In this document: piece after piece, positions 5,880-13,321 of the stretch
Layout: the number at the start of each line of letters is the position of its first letter
Position numbering within the stretch: position 1 is the first letter of the stretch
DNA from: an uncultured Blautia sp.
GTDB taxonomy: Bacteria > Bacillota > Clostridia > Lachnospirales > Lachnospiraceae
Assembly: GCA_900551465.1 (NCBI GenBank)
Contig: URWL01000016.1
Span: 1-13,473, forward strand
Length of the DNA stretch: 13,473 nt
Direction: 5' to 3'
Notes under the pieces: model-generated
Told to the model about the DNA's origin: nothing
Databases searched by the model: none
Seen by the model: the letters and a program-made list of their open reading frames with translations, nothing else
Made by a program: the position numbers and the translations under genes

Positions 5880-7357
5880 AAAACAGAAAAAAAACAAAGC
5901 TCACAGGTCTGTTTGGAAAATATATCCTGGGTTTTACCGCTGTTGTGATCCTGATTGCTTTTCTTTGTTTTTTTGTAATGATTGGAACTGTCACGATGTT
6001 CGGAGGATTTTTGCTTCCTGCCAATCATGCAGAGCAGGTTCTGGCAGAAAACGGTGATAAGATCCGAAATGCGAATATGGTGACAGAAGACTTGATACCG
6101 GCGGGAACTTTTTATGGGGTTTTTTCCGCAGATGGAAAATTTCTCTATGGAAATTTTGACGGGAAAGAAGAAAAAACTGCATGGGAAAAATACCGGAAAG
6201 ACAATAAATATGCAGAAGGAAAAGGATATTACTGTTTCTTCAGGAGAAAAAACGGAGAAGTTTGTATTACCAAATATTTTGTAGAAGTCCGTTATGCAAA
6301 TGAAAAGTGGAATCAGATACTGCCGCCGGCGGAACAGCTTACCACTTGGTTTACCATAGGATTGTTTGTTATTCTGACAGCTGCAAGCGGTTTTGCCCTG
6401 TCCAGATGTTTTGCCCGAAGGATGAGAAGGCAGCTGGAGGGACTTTGTGAAGCAACGGAAAAAATTGCTGCCAGTGATCTGGAATTTGAGAGCAGGCCGT
6501 CGGATATCCAGGAGATCGGAGATGTCATGATGTCTCTGGAAAAAATGAAAATTGCGCTGAAGGATTCTCTTCAGCAGCAGTGGGAATCTGAGCAGCAGAA
6601 AAATCGACAGATTTCTGCCCTGGCACACGATATCAAAACGCCTTTGACGGTAGTCCGGGGAAATGCAGAGCTTCTTGCAGAGGGAGAGCTTAAAGAAGAG
6701 GATCAGGAATGTGTTCTGGAGATTCTGAAAAATGTGGATTATATGGAGCAGTATCTGGATTCCATGCGTCAGGTCCTGAGAGGAAGGGAAGAAGAAGAAC
6801 CCCATAAGATGGTGAGCGCAGAAAAATTGGCTTATAAACTTTTGGAAGAAGCAGAGGCTATTGGGACAGCAGAGAAAATTCCGGTGATCATGGGAAGGGA
6901 AAATACAGACAAAAGAAAAGATAAGGATTTCTCCCGACTTCTGGAGGATGAAACGGAAAATACAGATGAAATCCTCTGTTGTATGGATGAGGTGATGCGG
7001 GCATGGAAAAATATTCTCGGAAACGCTCTGGAACATACAGATCCTGTTCAGGGAATTCAGATAGAAATCGGTACAGAAAAGGTATCAGATAATCAGGATT
7101 CTTTCAGAAAATATCTGGTAGCTTCGGTCCGGGATTATGGATCAGGTTTTTCGGATCAGGCACTTATTTATGGATCAGAACCGTTTTTCAGCGGAGATGA
7201 CAGTCGTCATGACCGGAAACATCAGGGGTTAGGGCTGTCTATTGCAGATACTTTTATGAAGAAGCAGGGCGGATTTCTAAAATATGGGAATTCAGTAGAG
7301 GGAGATGGGGCTGAGGTTTCTCTTTGGATCAAAATAGCAGACGAAAAAATTGACTGA
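5870..7357 (+). CDS. Sensor histidine kinase of the lanFEG operon
   Basis: This 495-residue membrane kinase is the likely sensor for the regulator just upstream. TM1 spans about residues 18-48. An extracellular domain of about 110 residues (50-157) follows, then TM2 (158-178) and a HAMP-like linker (179-232). The dimerisation domain has ALAHDIKTPLTVV with phosphoacceptor His253. The ATPase domain has the N-box KNILGNALEHT (Asn385), G1 RDYGSGFS (421-428) and G2 HQGLGLSIA (451-459). A charged, Lys/Glu/Asp-rich stretch at about 344-367 precedes the N-box and looks like an insertion. ATG 5870 lies within the regulator's last codons; alternative starts are not better. By context the ligand may be a lantibiotic or cell-wall-active peptide, but this is inferred. 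No strong terminator follows the gene. Confidence 0.88.
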   Translation: MEVKNRKKTKLTGLFGKYILGFTAVVILIAFLCFFVMIGTVTMFGGFLLPANHAEQVLAENGDKIRNANMVTEDLIPAGTFYGVFSADGKFLYGNFDGKEEKTAWEKYRKDNKYAEGKGYYCFFRRKNGEVCITKYFVEVRYANEKWNQILPPAEQLTTWFTIGLFVILTAASGFALSRCFARRMRRQLEGLCEATEKIAASDLEFESRPSDIQEIGDVMMSLEKMKIALKDSLQQQWESEQQKNRQISALAHDIKTPLTVVRGNAELLAEGELKEEDQECVLEILKNVDYMEQYLDSMRQVLRGREEEEPHKMVSAEKLAYKLLEEAEAIGTAEKIPVIMGRENTDKRKDKDFSRLLEDETENTDEILCCMDEVMRAWKNILGNALEHTDPVQGIQIEIGTEKVSDNQDSFRKYLVASVRDYGSGFSDQALIYGSEPFFSGDDSRHDRKHQGLGLSIADTFMKKQGGFLKYGNSVEGDGAEVSLWIKIADEKID

Positions 7358-7440
7358 ATATACTCTGATATTATAAAAAAATTTAAAATATATACAAAGT
7401 AAATCGGATAAAAACATTTTTTTTGGTTAATCTTTTTCTT

Positions 7441-7470
7441 TTGACAGGATTATAATAAGAACTGTAAAAA
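7441..7470 (+). promoter_or_regulatory. Candidate promoter of the L25 gene
   Basis: A perfect TTGACA (7441-7446) is followed 18 bp later by TAAAAA (7465-7470), or by GTAAAA at 17 bp. A TATAAT lies at 7451-7456 but has no good -35. The start of transcription would be near 7476, about 70 nt before the gene. Confidence 0.5.
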
Positions 7471-7507
7471 GTAAACATTACTTAACAAAACCTACTTTAT
7501 TTAAAGT
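7469..7507 (+). promoter_or_regulatory. Two short inverted repeats in the L25 leader
   Basis: AAGTAA (7469-7474) pairs with TTACTT (7478-7483) across ACA. ACTTTA (7494-7499) pairs with TAAAGT (7502-7507) across TT. Both are weak, AT-only stems placed around the predicted transcription start. They could be an operator or a small leader structure, or be chance in AT-rich DNA. Confidence 0.25.
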
Positions 7508-7548
7508 TGAAGGCTGCTAAACAATCAGATTTTTGGAGGAAAAGATAA

Positions 7549-8130
7549 ATGAATACTTTAAAAGCTGAAAAGCGAAGCATGGATGTCAAAGCAAAGAGAT
7601 TAAGAAGAGAAGGATATGTAACAGGAAACCTGTTCGGACGTGAAATTGAAGGCTCCATTCCTGTAAAAATGCATAAGCCGGATGTAGAACGCCTTTTGAA
7701 AACAAACAATAAAGGAAGTCAGATTCTTCTGGATGTAGATGGTCAGAAGTATGATGTACTGATTAAAGAGGTTGATTTTAACCCGATGGCCGGAAGGGTA
7801 GATGAGTTGGATTTTCAGGCACTGGTAAGTAATGAAAAGGTTCATTCTGTTGCTGAGATAGTTCTGGTAAATCATGATAAGATACAGACAGGTGTACTCC
7901 AGGAGAATCTAACGGAAATTGCTTATACGGCATATCCGTCATCTCTGGTAGACAAAGTAAAGGTTGATGTAGGAGAAATGAAAATCGGCGATGTGATCTA
8001 TGTAAAAGATCTTCTCATTGCAGAGGATAAAGACATTGACCTGAAGACAGATCCGGAGTCAGTTGTGGTGATGCTGAATGCGGTTCACAGTAAAGAGGTT
8101 CCGGAAGAGGAAGAAGATACTGAAGAATAA
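7549..8130 (+). CDS. rplY: 50S ribosomal protein L25, Ctc/TL5 type
   Basis: This 193-residue protein binds 5S rRNA in the large ribosomal subunit. It starts with the L25 domain (MNTLKAEKRSMDVKAKRLRREG, then the YVTGNLFGREIEGSIPV strand). The body contains DVLIKEVDFNPMAGRVDELDFQAL, matching the family's 'xVQxHPVxxxxxHVDFxxV' region. The C-terminal TL5/CTC beta domain (about 95-180) has MKIGDVIYVKDLL, and the protein ends in a Glu-rich acidic tail. This is the longer two-domain form found in Firmicutes (Ctc, general-stress linked in Bacillus), not the short enterobacterial L25. The start is supported by GGAGGA (7535-7540) with 8-nt spacing. The gene is monocistronic between its own promoter and terminator. 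The usual neighbour pth is not present. Confidence 0.93.
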   Translation: MNTLKAEKRSMDVKAKRLRREGYVTGNLFGREIEGSIPVKMHKPDVERLLKTNNKGSQILLDVDGQKYDVLIKEVDFNPMAGRVDELDFQALVSNEKVHSVAEIVLVNHDKIQTGVLQENLTEIAYTAYPSSLVDKVKVDVGEMKIGDVIYVKDLLIAEDKDIDLKTDPESVVVMLNAVHSKEVPEEEEDTEE

Positions 8131-8155
8131 AAACAGAATAAAACATAGAAAAGCA

Positions 8156-8186
8156 CCCGGAGATTTTAAAATCTCCGGGATTTTTA
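8156..8186 (+). terminator. Strong intrinsic terminator after the L25 gene
   Basis: CCCGGAGATTTT (8156-8167) is followed at once by its exact reverse complement (8168-8179), then ATTTTTATT. It is a perfect 24-bp palindrome with a T-run, 25 bp past the stop codon. Confidence 0.92.
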
Positions 8187-8230
8187 TTGTATAGGAAATA
8201 GTAAGGAAAAGCAATTATCGGGAGAAATCA

Positions 8231-8259
8231 TGGACAAATTCTTCAGTTGCAGGTAAAAT
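8231..8259 (+). promoter_or_regulatory. Sigma-A promoter of the second regulator/kinase operon
   Basis: TGGACA (8231-8236) and TAAAAT (8254-8259), each 5/6 to consensus, are separated by exactly 17 bp. Transcription would start near 8266, leaving a leader of about 50 nt before the ATG at 8317. It lies just after the L25 terminator, so this operon is independently expressed. Confidence 0.65.
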
Positions 8260-8316
8260 AAGATGAAATGAAGACATCAGAAGAAAACAGTTAAAGACTC
8301 AGGAGGCTTGCGTAAC

Positions 8317-8994
8317 ATGCGGATTTTTTTGATAGAAGATGATAAGGCGCTGGCAGAAGGGATTTCTTTTACATTACAAAAAGAAGGCTATGAGACAGAG
8401 GTTTATTTTACCTGCAGAGAAAGCCGGGAGGCGCTGGATAACAGTCAGCCGGATCTGGTACTTCTGGATTGGAATTTACCGGATGGCGACGGGCTTGTAC
8501 TTTGCCGGGAAATCTCTGAAAAATGGAAGATGCCGATTCTGATGATCACGGCCCGGGATATGGAGATCGATCAGGTCATGTGTCTGGAAAGCGGGGCTGA
8601 TGATTATATAGCCAAGCCTTTTTCTCTTGCTGTTCTGAAAGCCAGAATTGCAGCTCTGCTCAGAAGACAGGGGATACATGAAGAGGGGCAGCTTACTTCC
8701 GGGCAGATCCGTGTGGACGTTCAGGAAATGAGAGCCTGGAAAGGAGACCGGGAGCTGGATCTGAGCCTGACGGAATACCGGCTTTTGAAATATTTTATGG
8801 AGAATAAAAATCAGGTACTTTTAAAAGAACAGCTTCTGGCTCATGTGTGGGACAGCGGCGGCCGGTTTGTGGAGGAAAATACTCTGATGGTGAATATCCG
8901 CAGGCTTCGGACGAAAATAGAAGAAGATGCTTCTCACCCGGAATATATTAAAACCGTACATGGCATGGGATATCTTTGGGAGGAACGGAGATGA
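8317..8994 (+). CDS. OmpR-family response regulator of the FtsX-type ABC module
   Basis: This 225-residue regulator has a complete receiver: Asp8/Asp9 (LIEDD), phosphoacceptor Asp51 (LVLLDWNLPDGDG), Thr78 and Lys100 (DDYIAKPF). A winged-helix domain follows, with LSLTEYRLLKYFMENKNQVLLKEQLL, a TLMVNIRRLRTKIE recognition-helix region and the closing TVHGMGYLW. The start is placed at ATG 8317, 10 nt after AGGAGG (8301-8306). A TTG three codons upstream (8308) would sit one base from that ribosome site and is rejected. The stop overlaps the kinase start (ATGA at 8991). The gene order regulator-kinase-ATPase-permease is that of peptide-antibiotic or cell-envelope stress modules (compare BceRSAB and VncRS-Vex). 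The target is probably the repeat at 9928-9948. Confidence 0.9.
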   Translation: MRIFLIEDDKALAEGISFTLQKEGYETEVYFTCRESREALDNSQPDLVLLDWNLPDGDGLVLCREISEKWKMPILMITARDMEIDQVMCLESGADDYIAKPFSLAVLKARIAALLRRQGIHEEGQLTSGQIRVDVQEMRAWKGDRELDLSLTEYRLLKYFMENKNQVLLKEQLLAHVWDSGGRFVEENTLMVNIRRLRTKIEEDASHPEYIKTVHGMGYLWEERR

Positions 8995-9911
8995 CAGAGA
9001 GAATTCTGACAGGAATCCTGATTTTGGCTGTTCTGGCAGTACTGCTGCTGGGAATTTCTTTTATAAGAACTTTGAATCGTATGCAGAAGCTGATGCATGA
9101 TTATGAAGAAAAGGGAAACGCAGCGTTTTCCACTATGAAGGAAACGCGGGAATCCAAGCTGGAAAACAGATTGCAGAGACTTCTGGGACAGGCTGCCAGA
9201 AAAGAAGAAAAGGCAGAAAAAGAAAGAGATGAAACAGCGGCTCTTTTATCGGATCTTTCCCATCAGCTGAAAACACCTATGGCGAATGTGATCATGTACA
9301 CGGAGCTTCTGGAGGATGAAAGTCTGGAACCGGAGGAACGTCGAAGATTTGTACGGCAGACCGGAGAACAGGCCAGGAAAATGAAATGGCTTCTGGAAAG
9401 TATGCTGAAGGCCTCCCGGCTGGAAACAGGGAGTATTTCTTTTTCTGCGGAATATACCTGTATCCGCGGAACCATTGGAGCAGCTGTCAGCGGTGTTTAT
9501 GCGAAGGCGGAGGATAAGGGAATTGCCATTGTGGCAGAACCCTTTGAGGACCGGAAGCTGTATCATGATCCCAAATGGACTGCAGAGGCAATTGGAAATA
9601 TTCTGGATAATGCCATAAAGTATTCTCCTTCCGGAAGTACGGTTCGTGTGCGGGTGCTTCCAATGGAAATTTATACGCAGATAGAGATTCTGGATCAGGG
9701 TATAGGGATTGCCAGAGAAGAATATAATCAGATTTTCCATCGTTTTTATCGCAGCAGCAGTGTAGCTCAGGACGAAGGAAGTGGACTGGGGCTGTATCTT
9801 GCTCAGCTGATTTTAAATAAGGAAAAGGGATATGTGACGGTAGCCTCCGAAAAAGGAAAGGGAAGCAGTTTTCGGATATTCCTTCTGAATGAAGTTCTGA
9901 CAGTTTTGTAA
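8991..9911 (+). CDS. Sensor histidine kinase with a single membrane segment
   Basis: This 306-residue kinase has only one clear membrane span (about residues 5-25), no extracellular domain, and a charged coiled region (about 30-82). The H-box is LSHQLKTPMANV, with His91. The ATPase domain shows N-box GNILDNAIKYSPSG (Asn207), G1 DQGIGI (235-240), an F-box region IFHRFYRSSS and G2 GSGLGLYLA (263-271). With nothing outside the cell, it probably senses through the membrane or through the partner ABC transporter, as known for BceS-type kinases; this is inference. ATG 8991 overlaps the regulator's stop and follows GGGAGGA (8978-8984). A TTG at 8976 giving five extra residues is less likely. The stop codon lies inside a terminator-like hairpin. 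Confidence 0.9.
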   Translation: MTERILTGILILAVLAVLLLGISFIRTLNRMQKLMHDYEEKGNAAFSTMKETRESKLENRLQRLLGQAARKEEKAEKERDETAALLSDLSHQLKTPMANVIMYTELLEDESLEPEERRRFVRQTGEQARKMKWLLESMLKASRLETGSISFSAEYTCIRGTIGAAVSGVYAKAEDKGIAIVAEPFEDRKLYHDPKWTAEAIGNILDNAIKYSPSGSTVRVRVLPMEIYTQIEILDQGIGIAREEYNQIFHRFYRSSSVAQDEGSGLGLYLAQLILNKEKGYVTVASEKGKGSSFRIFLLNEVLTVL

Positions 9912-9928
9912 GAACTTTTTTCTTTTTT
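9894..9928 (+). terminator. Weak intrinsic terminator overlapping the kinase stop codon
   Basis: GTTCT (9894-9898) pairs with AGAAC (9911-9915). Inside, after one mismatch, ACA (9900-9902) pairs with TGT (9907-9909) over a 4-nt loop, followed by TTTTTTCTTTTTT. The stem is short but the T-run is long. It would reduce read-through from the regulator/kinase genes into the ABC genes. Confidence 0.5.
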
Positions 9929-9948
9929 GTCAGGATGCTGTCAGAATG
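9928..9948 (+). promoter_or_regulatory. 11-bp-period direct repeat, candidate response-regulator operator
   Basis: TGTCAGGATG (9928-9937) recurs as TGTCAGAATG (9939-9948), 9/10 identical and one helical turn apart. It sits between the kinase terminator and the ABC ATPase, 44 bp before its start. OmpR-family dimers bind such tandem half-sites. A -10 is not clear (GATAAC at 9953-9958 or TATCAG at 9960-9965 are weak), as often in activator-dependent promoters. Binding by the 8317 regulator is inferred. Confidence 0.5.
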
Positions 9949-9992
9949 GGGTGATAACATATCAGTATCAAAAGAATAAGGAGGCCGGGATC

Positions 9993-10670
9993 ATGGAAAT
10001 TCTCAGGACAGTAGATCTGAAAAAATATTATGGAACAGGAGAAAATCAGGTAAAAGCACTGGATGGAGTGAATCTTTCTGTAGAGGAAGGGGAGTTTCTG
10101 GCAGTGGTAGGAACCAGCGGATCGGGAAAAAGCACTCTCCTTCATATGCTGGGCGGTTTGGATTATGCAACCTCCGGCAGTGTGTTTGTGTCCGGAAAAG
10201 AGATCTTTAAACTGAATGAGTCGGAACTGACGATTTTTCGCAGAAGAAATATAGGATTTGTTTTTCAGAACTATAATCTGGTTCCCATATTAAATGTTTA
10301 TGAAAATATTGTGCTTCCAATGGAACTGGATGGAGAAAAACCGGATAAAAGGTTTATAAAAGAGATCATGGAGATGCTTGGCATTCTTGAAAAAAAGAAC
10401 AGCATGCCAAACCAGCTTTCCGGAGGACAGCAGCAGAGAGTTGCCATAGCAAGGGCACTGGCAAGTAAACCTGCGATTATTCTTGCAGATGAACCAACAG
10501 GAAACCTGGACAGCAAAACCAGCCAGGAGGTACTGGGACTGCTGAAACTGACGGGAGAACAGTTTCAGCAGACCATTGTGATGATCACACATAACGATGC
10601 CATGGCGCAGCTGGCGGATCGGGTGATTCGAATTGAAGACGGGAAGATCACAGGAGGGAACGTGCTATGA
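9993..10670 (+). CDS. ABC transporter ATP-binding protein (MacB/LolD/BceA type)
   Basis: This 225-residue ATPase works with the permease encoded directly after it. Motifs are Walker [10 protein letters not shown] (40-48), Q-loop Gln92 ([10 protein letters not shown]), signature [15 protein letters not shown] (142-156), Walker [14 protein letters not shown] (162-174) and switch His200 (MITHN). The '[10 protein letters not shown]' and '[12 protein letters not shown]' features are typical of ATPases that drive FtsX-fold (type VII, mechanotransmission) permeases rather than classical importers. The start at ATG 9993 is set by AAGGAGG (9978-9984) with 8-nt spacing. An open frame extends back to a TTG at 9927, but that has no ribosome site and overlaps the operator. 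The stop overlaps the permease ATG (ATGA, 10667-10670). Confidence 0.92.
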   Translation: MEILRTVDLKKYYGTGENQVKALDGVNLSVEEGEFLAVVGTSGSGKSTLLHMLGGLDYATSGSVFVSGKEIFKLNESELTIFRRRNIGFVFQNYNLVPILNVYENIVLPMELDGEKPDKRFIKEIMEMLGILEKKNSMPNQLSGGQQQRVAIARALASKPAIILADEPTGNLDSKTSQEVLGLLKLTGEQFQQTIVMITHNDAMAQLADRVIRIEDGKITGGNVL

Positions 10671-13321
10671 GAAATAATAATCAGAAGGTGATCAGCCGTC
10701 TTTCAGGAAGAAGTCTGAAAAACAATAAAATGAGAAACTGCTTTGCCGTTGCTGCCATTGTTCTGACCTGTATGATGTTTACTGCTCTGGCAGCTATGGG
10801 AATGGGGATTTCAGATGCCATGCAGGAAACTACCATGCGGGAGGTTGGAGGGCGTTTTCATGCCGGGCTGAAAGGGGTAACCCAGGAGCAGATGAATCAG
10901 GTAACAGCAGATAAACGGGTAAAGGATTATTCCTGGAATATTTTCCTGGGTATAGCGGAGAACCTTGTGAAGAGACAGTATGAGATCCGTCTGGCACAGG
11001 GAGAAAAAGAACTGGAGAATTCTTTTATTGAACTGAAGGAGGGAAGTCTTCCGGAAAAAATGGATGATATCGTTGTGGATACTTATGTTCTGGATGAAAT
11101 GAAGCTTCCCTATGAATTGGGGACTGCCATACCTCTGGAATTTACTTTCCATGGACAGAAGGTCAGCAAAACCTTCCGGGTATGCGGCTGGTATGAAGGA
11201 AATAAGCTTGGTCATGCTTCAGAGCTTTATATTTCAGAAGCTTTCTGGAAAAATTTAAAAGGAACGCTTACCGATCAGGAGATGAAAGAATGGGGCATGG
11301 CACATCCACAGGATTCCGGTGCAGGTCTTTATTCTGTAGGTCTGTATTTTGACAGTCCTGCAGAAAGTGAAGATGCTGTACGGGCCGTTATCCAGGATGC
11401 CGGTTATTATCCGGATGGAGCAGCAGAAGGATATAAACCAGAAGAATCCATTGATTATGGAATAAACTGGGCTTATATGGAGAATCGTGCAGAAAATGCA
11501 GATCCTCTGATGCTGGCAATTCTGAGTCTGGTGTTTCTGGCGATTCTGCTTACCGGGTATCTGATCATTTACAATATCTTTTATATTTCAGTGGTTCAGG
11601 ATATTCGTTTTTATGGTCTTTTAAAAACAGTGGGAACCACCAAAAAACAGATCAGAGCCATAATCCGCCGTCAGGCGCTGGTCTTATCGATTATAGGGAT
11701 TCCCATTGGTCTGGCAGCAGGATATGGAGTGTCTGAACTGCTTTTCCCCTTTGTTATGGAGATTACTTCCTATACAGATCTGGGGATCAGCCTGAAAATC
11801 CGTCCGCAGGTAGCTGTATTTGGAATCGTTTTTGCCCTTCTGACCGTTTTTATCAGCTGCCGGAAGCCCGGAAAAATTGCCGGAAGTGTATCTCCGGTGG
11901 AGGCGGTCCGGTATACAGAAGGAAAAGGAAGCCGTAAAAAAAGAAAGAAATCCGAAAAAGGCGCGCGGATACACCGGATGGCTTTGTCAAATATGGGAAG
12001 AAATAAGAAAAAAACAACGCTGGTACTGGTATCTCTTTCTATGAGCATGATACTTTTATGTATAGTGCTTACAGGCGTAGGAAGCTTTCGAGTAGACTCC
12101 TATCTGGAACAGCGTCTTCTTGGCGACGTACTTCTGGCATCAGTAAATCTTACTGGAAGCGGCGCGGTAAAAGTGGCAGATTATCAGATAGATGAGGAGT
12201 ATGTGAAGCTGGCAGATGCACAGCCGGGAGTCACGGCGAAAAACGAGCTATGGCAGATTTACAATAATGTATCGCTTTTTACAGATGATACCGCAATGGA
12301 ACGATACCAGAGGTTTCAGGATCAGGGGCTTCTGCGGCAGGATGATTTTTCCTCCTCGATCATAGATGATGTGAAAAATCGAAGACAGCTGGAAACCCGT
12401 ACTTATGGGTATGATGATGCTGTTCTTTCCAAACTGAAGGTTCTGGACGGCCAGCTGGACGTGGAAAAGTTTGTCCAGGGAGGTTATATCCTTCTGACAG
12501 ACATTATCGGTGACCATACGGAAGGTGCCAGTATTTATAAGCCCGGGGAAAAGGTAAAGCTGCTTGTTCCCACAGAGGAGTCAGAACTTATTGAGGATAA
12601 AGATGAAACAGGAGAAGTTACTGGCTATCACTGGGAAAATCTGGGAGAAACAGAGTATAAGGTCATGGCCATTGTGGATATTCCCGGCAGTATGACGGAT
12701 ATGACTTTTCCGGTAAACGGTGTACAGGCGGTGATCCCCAGACAGGATGTAGAACAGGCTATGGGCAGCTGGTGCTTTGGTATTTCCTATGAGGTAGAGG
12801 AGGAATATCTTGACAGCTTTATACAGACGGTAAAGGATTATTCGGAAAATGTAAACAAAGAAATGGGATATCTTTCCAAGGACGAACTGGTGGAGGGTTT
12901 CCAGACCATGAACAGTTCTATTCGCATGATCGGTATTGCATTAAGCGCAGTGATTGCCTTTGTGGGAATTTTAAATTTTATCAATTCCATTATTACCGGA
13001 ATTATTGCCAGAAAAAGAGAATTTGCGATTCTTTGCAGTATCGGAATGACAGAGCAGCAGCTAAAGAGGATGCTTCTGGAAGAAAGTATGTATTATGTGC
13101 TGATCTCAGGCAGTATCAGCCTGATCCTTGGTACGGCGCTTTCACGGATCATAATGACGGCATTGAACAATGTGATTCTGTTTTTTACCTATCGCCCAAA
13201 CTTTCAGACATTTGTCATCATGCTGCCGATACTGGCGGTTCTTGCTGTGCTGGTACCTTCACTTTCCTACCGGCGGATGAAAAAAGAAAGTATCGTAGAG
13301 CGGCTGAGGGATACAGAGTAA
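10667..13321 (+). CDS. FtsX-like ABC permease with two large extracellular domains
   Basis: This 884-residue permease is partner of the preceding ATPase. It is a tandem of two MacB/FtsX units: TM1 (about 25-47), extracellular domain 1 (48-280), TM2-4 (282-305, 336-356, 380-398), then TM5 (450-472), extracellular domain 2 (473-755) and TM6-8 (756-780, 808-830, 847-866). Each three-helix block has the FtsX coupling pattern: YISVVQDIRFYGLLKTVGTT in the first and IARKREFAILCSIGMT in the second. A very basic linker (421-450) joins the halves. With 8 spans and two extracellular domains it differs from BceB (10 spans, one domain); it resembles Vex/SalY-like permeases of Gram-positives linked to two-component systems. 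Such systems act on peptide antibiotics or envelope components; the substrate is unknown. ATG 10667 overlaps the ATPase stop. No clear terminator follows. Confidence 0.9.
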   Translation: MRNNNQKVISRLSGRSLKNNKMRNCFAVAAIVLTCMMFTALAAMGMGISDAMQETTMREVGGRFHAGLKGVTQEQMNQVTADKRVKDYSWNIFLGIAENLVKRQYEIRLAQGEKELENSFIELKEGSLPEKMDDIVVDTYVLDEMKLPYELGTAIPLEFTFHGQKVSKTFRVCGWYEGNKLGHASELYISEAFWKNLKGTLTDQEMKEWGMAHPQDSGAGLYSVGLYFDSPAESEDAVRAVIQDAGYYPDGAAEGYKPEESIDYGINWAYMENRAENADPLMLAILSLVFLAILLTGYLIIYNIFYISVVQDIRFYGLLKTVGTTKKQIRAIIRRQALVLSIIGIPIGLAAGYGVSELLFPFVMEITSYTDLGISLKIRPQVAVFGIVFALLTVFISCRKPGKIAGSVSPVEAVRYTEGKGSRKKRKKSEKGARIHRMALSNMGRNKKKTTLVLVSLSMSMILLCIVLTGVGSFRVDSYLEQRLLGDVLLASVNLTGSGAVKVADYQIDEEYVKLADAQPGVTAKNELWQIYNNVSLFTDDTAMERYQRFQDQGLLRQDDFSSSIIDDVKNRRQLETRTYGYDDAVLSKLKVLDGQLDVEKFVQGGYILLTDIIGDHTEGASIYKPGEKVKLLVPTEESELIEDKDETGEVTGYHWENLGETEYKVMAIVDIPGSMTDMTFPVNGVQAVIPRQDVEQAMGSWCFGISYEVEEEYLDSFIQTVKDYSENVNKEMGYLSKDELVEGFQTMNSSIRMIGIALSAVIAFVGILNFINSIITGIIARKREFAILCSIGMTEQQLKRMLLEESMYYVLISGSISLILGTALSRIIMTALNNVILFFTYRPNFQTFVIMLPILAVLAVLVPSLSYRRMKKESIVERLRDTE

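Noticed and set aside
5819..7036. A 405-codon open frame on the minus strand
   Set aside because: It lies opposite the kinase gene, its translation is a low-complexity Phe/Ser/His/Cys-rich shadow, and it has no recognisable domain or ribosome site. The + strand shows all kinase motifs.
3002..7357. A complete lantibiotic biosynthesis cluster
   Set aside because: No precursor, dehydratase/cyclase, LanT exporter or protease is encoded in the window; the spacers are too short or lack plausible precursor genes with ribosome sites.
8230..8256. An 8-codon open frame with a GGGAG upstream, possible leader peptide
   Set aside because: It coincides with the well-formed promoter TGGACA-17-TAAAAT of the downstream operon, so it would lie upstream of the transcript.
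8317..13321. A canonical BceRSAB bacitracin module
   Set aside because: The permease has eight predicted spans and two extracellular domains instead of BceB's ten spans and one domain, and the kinase has only one clear membrane span.
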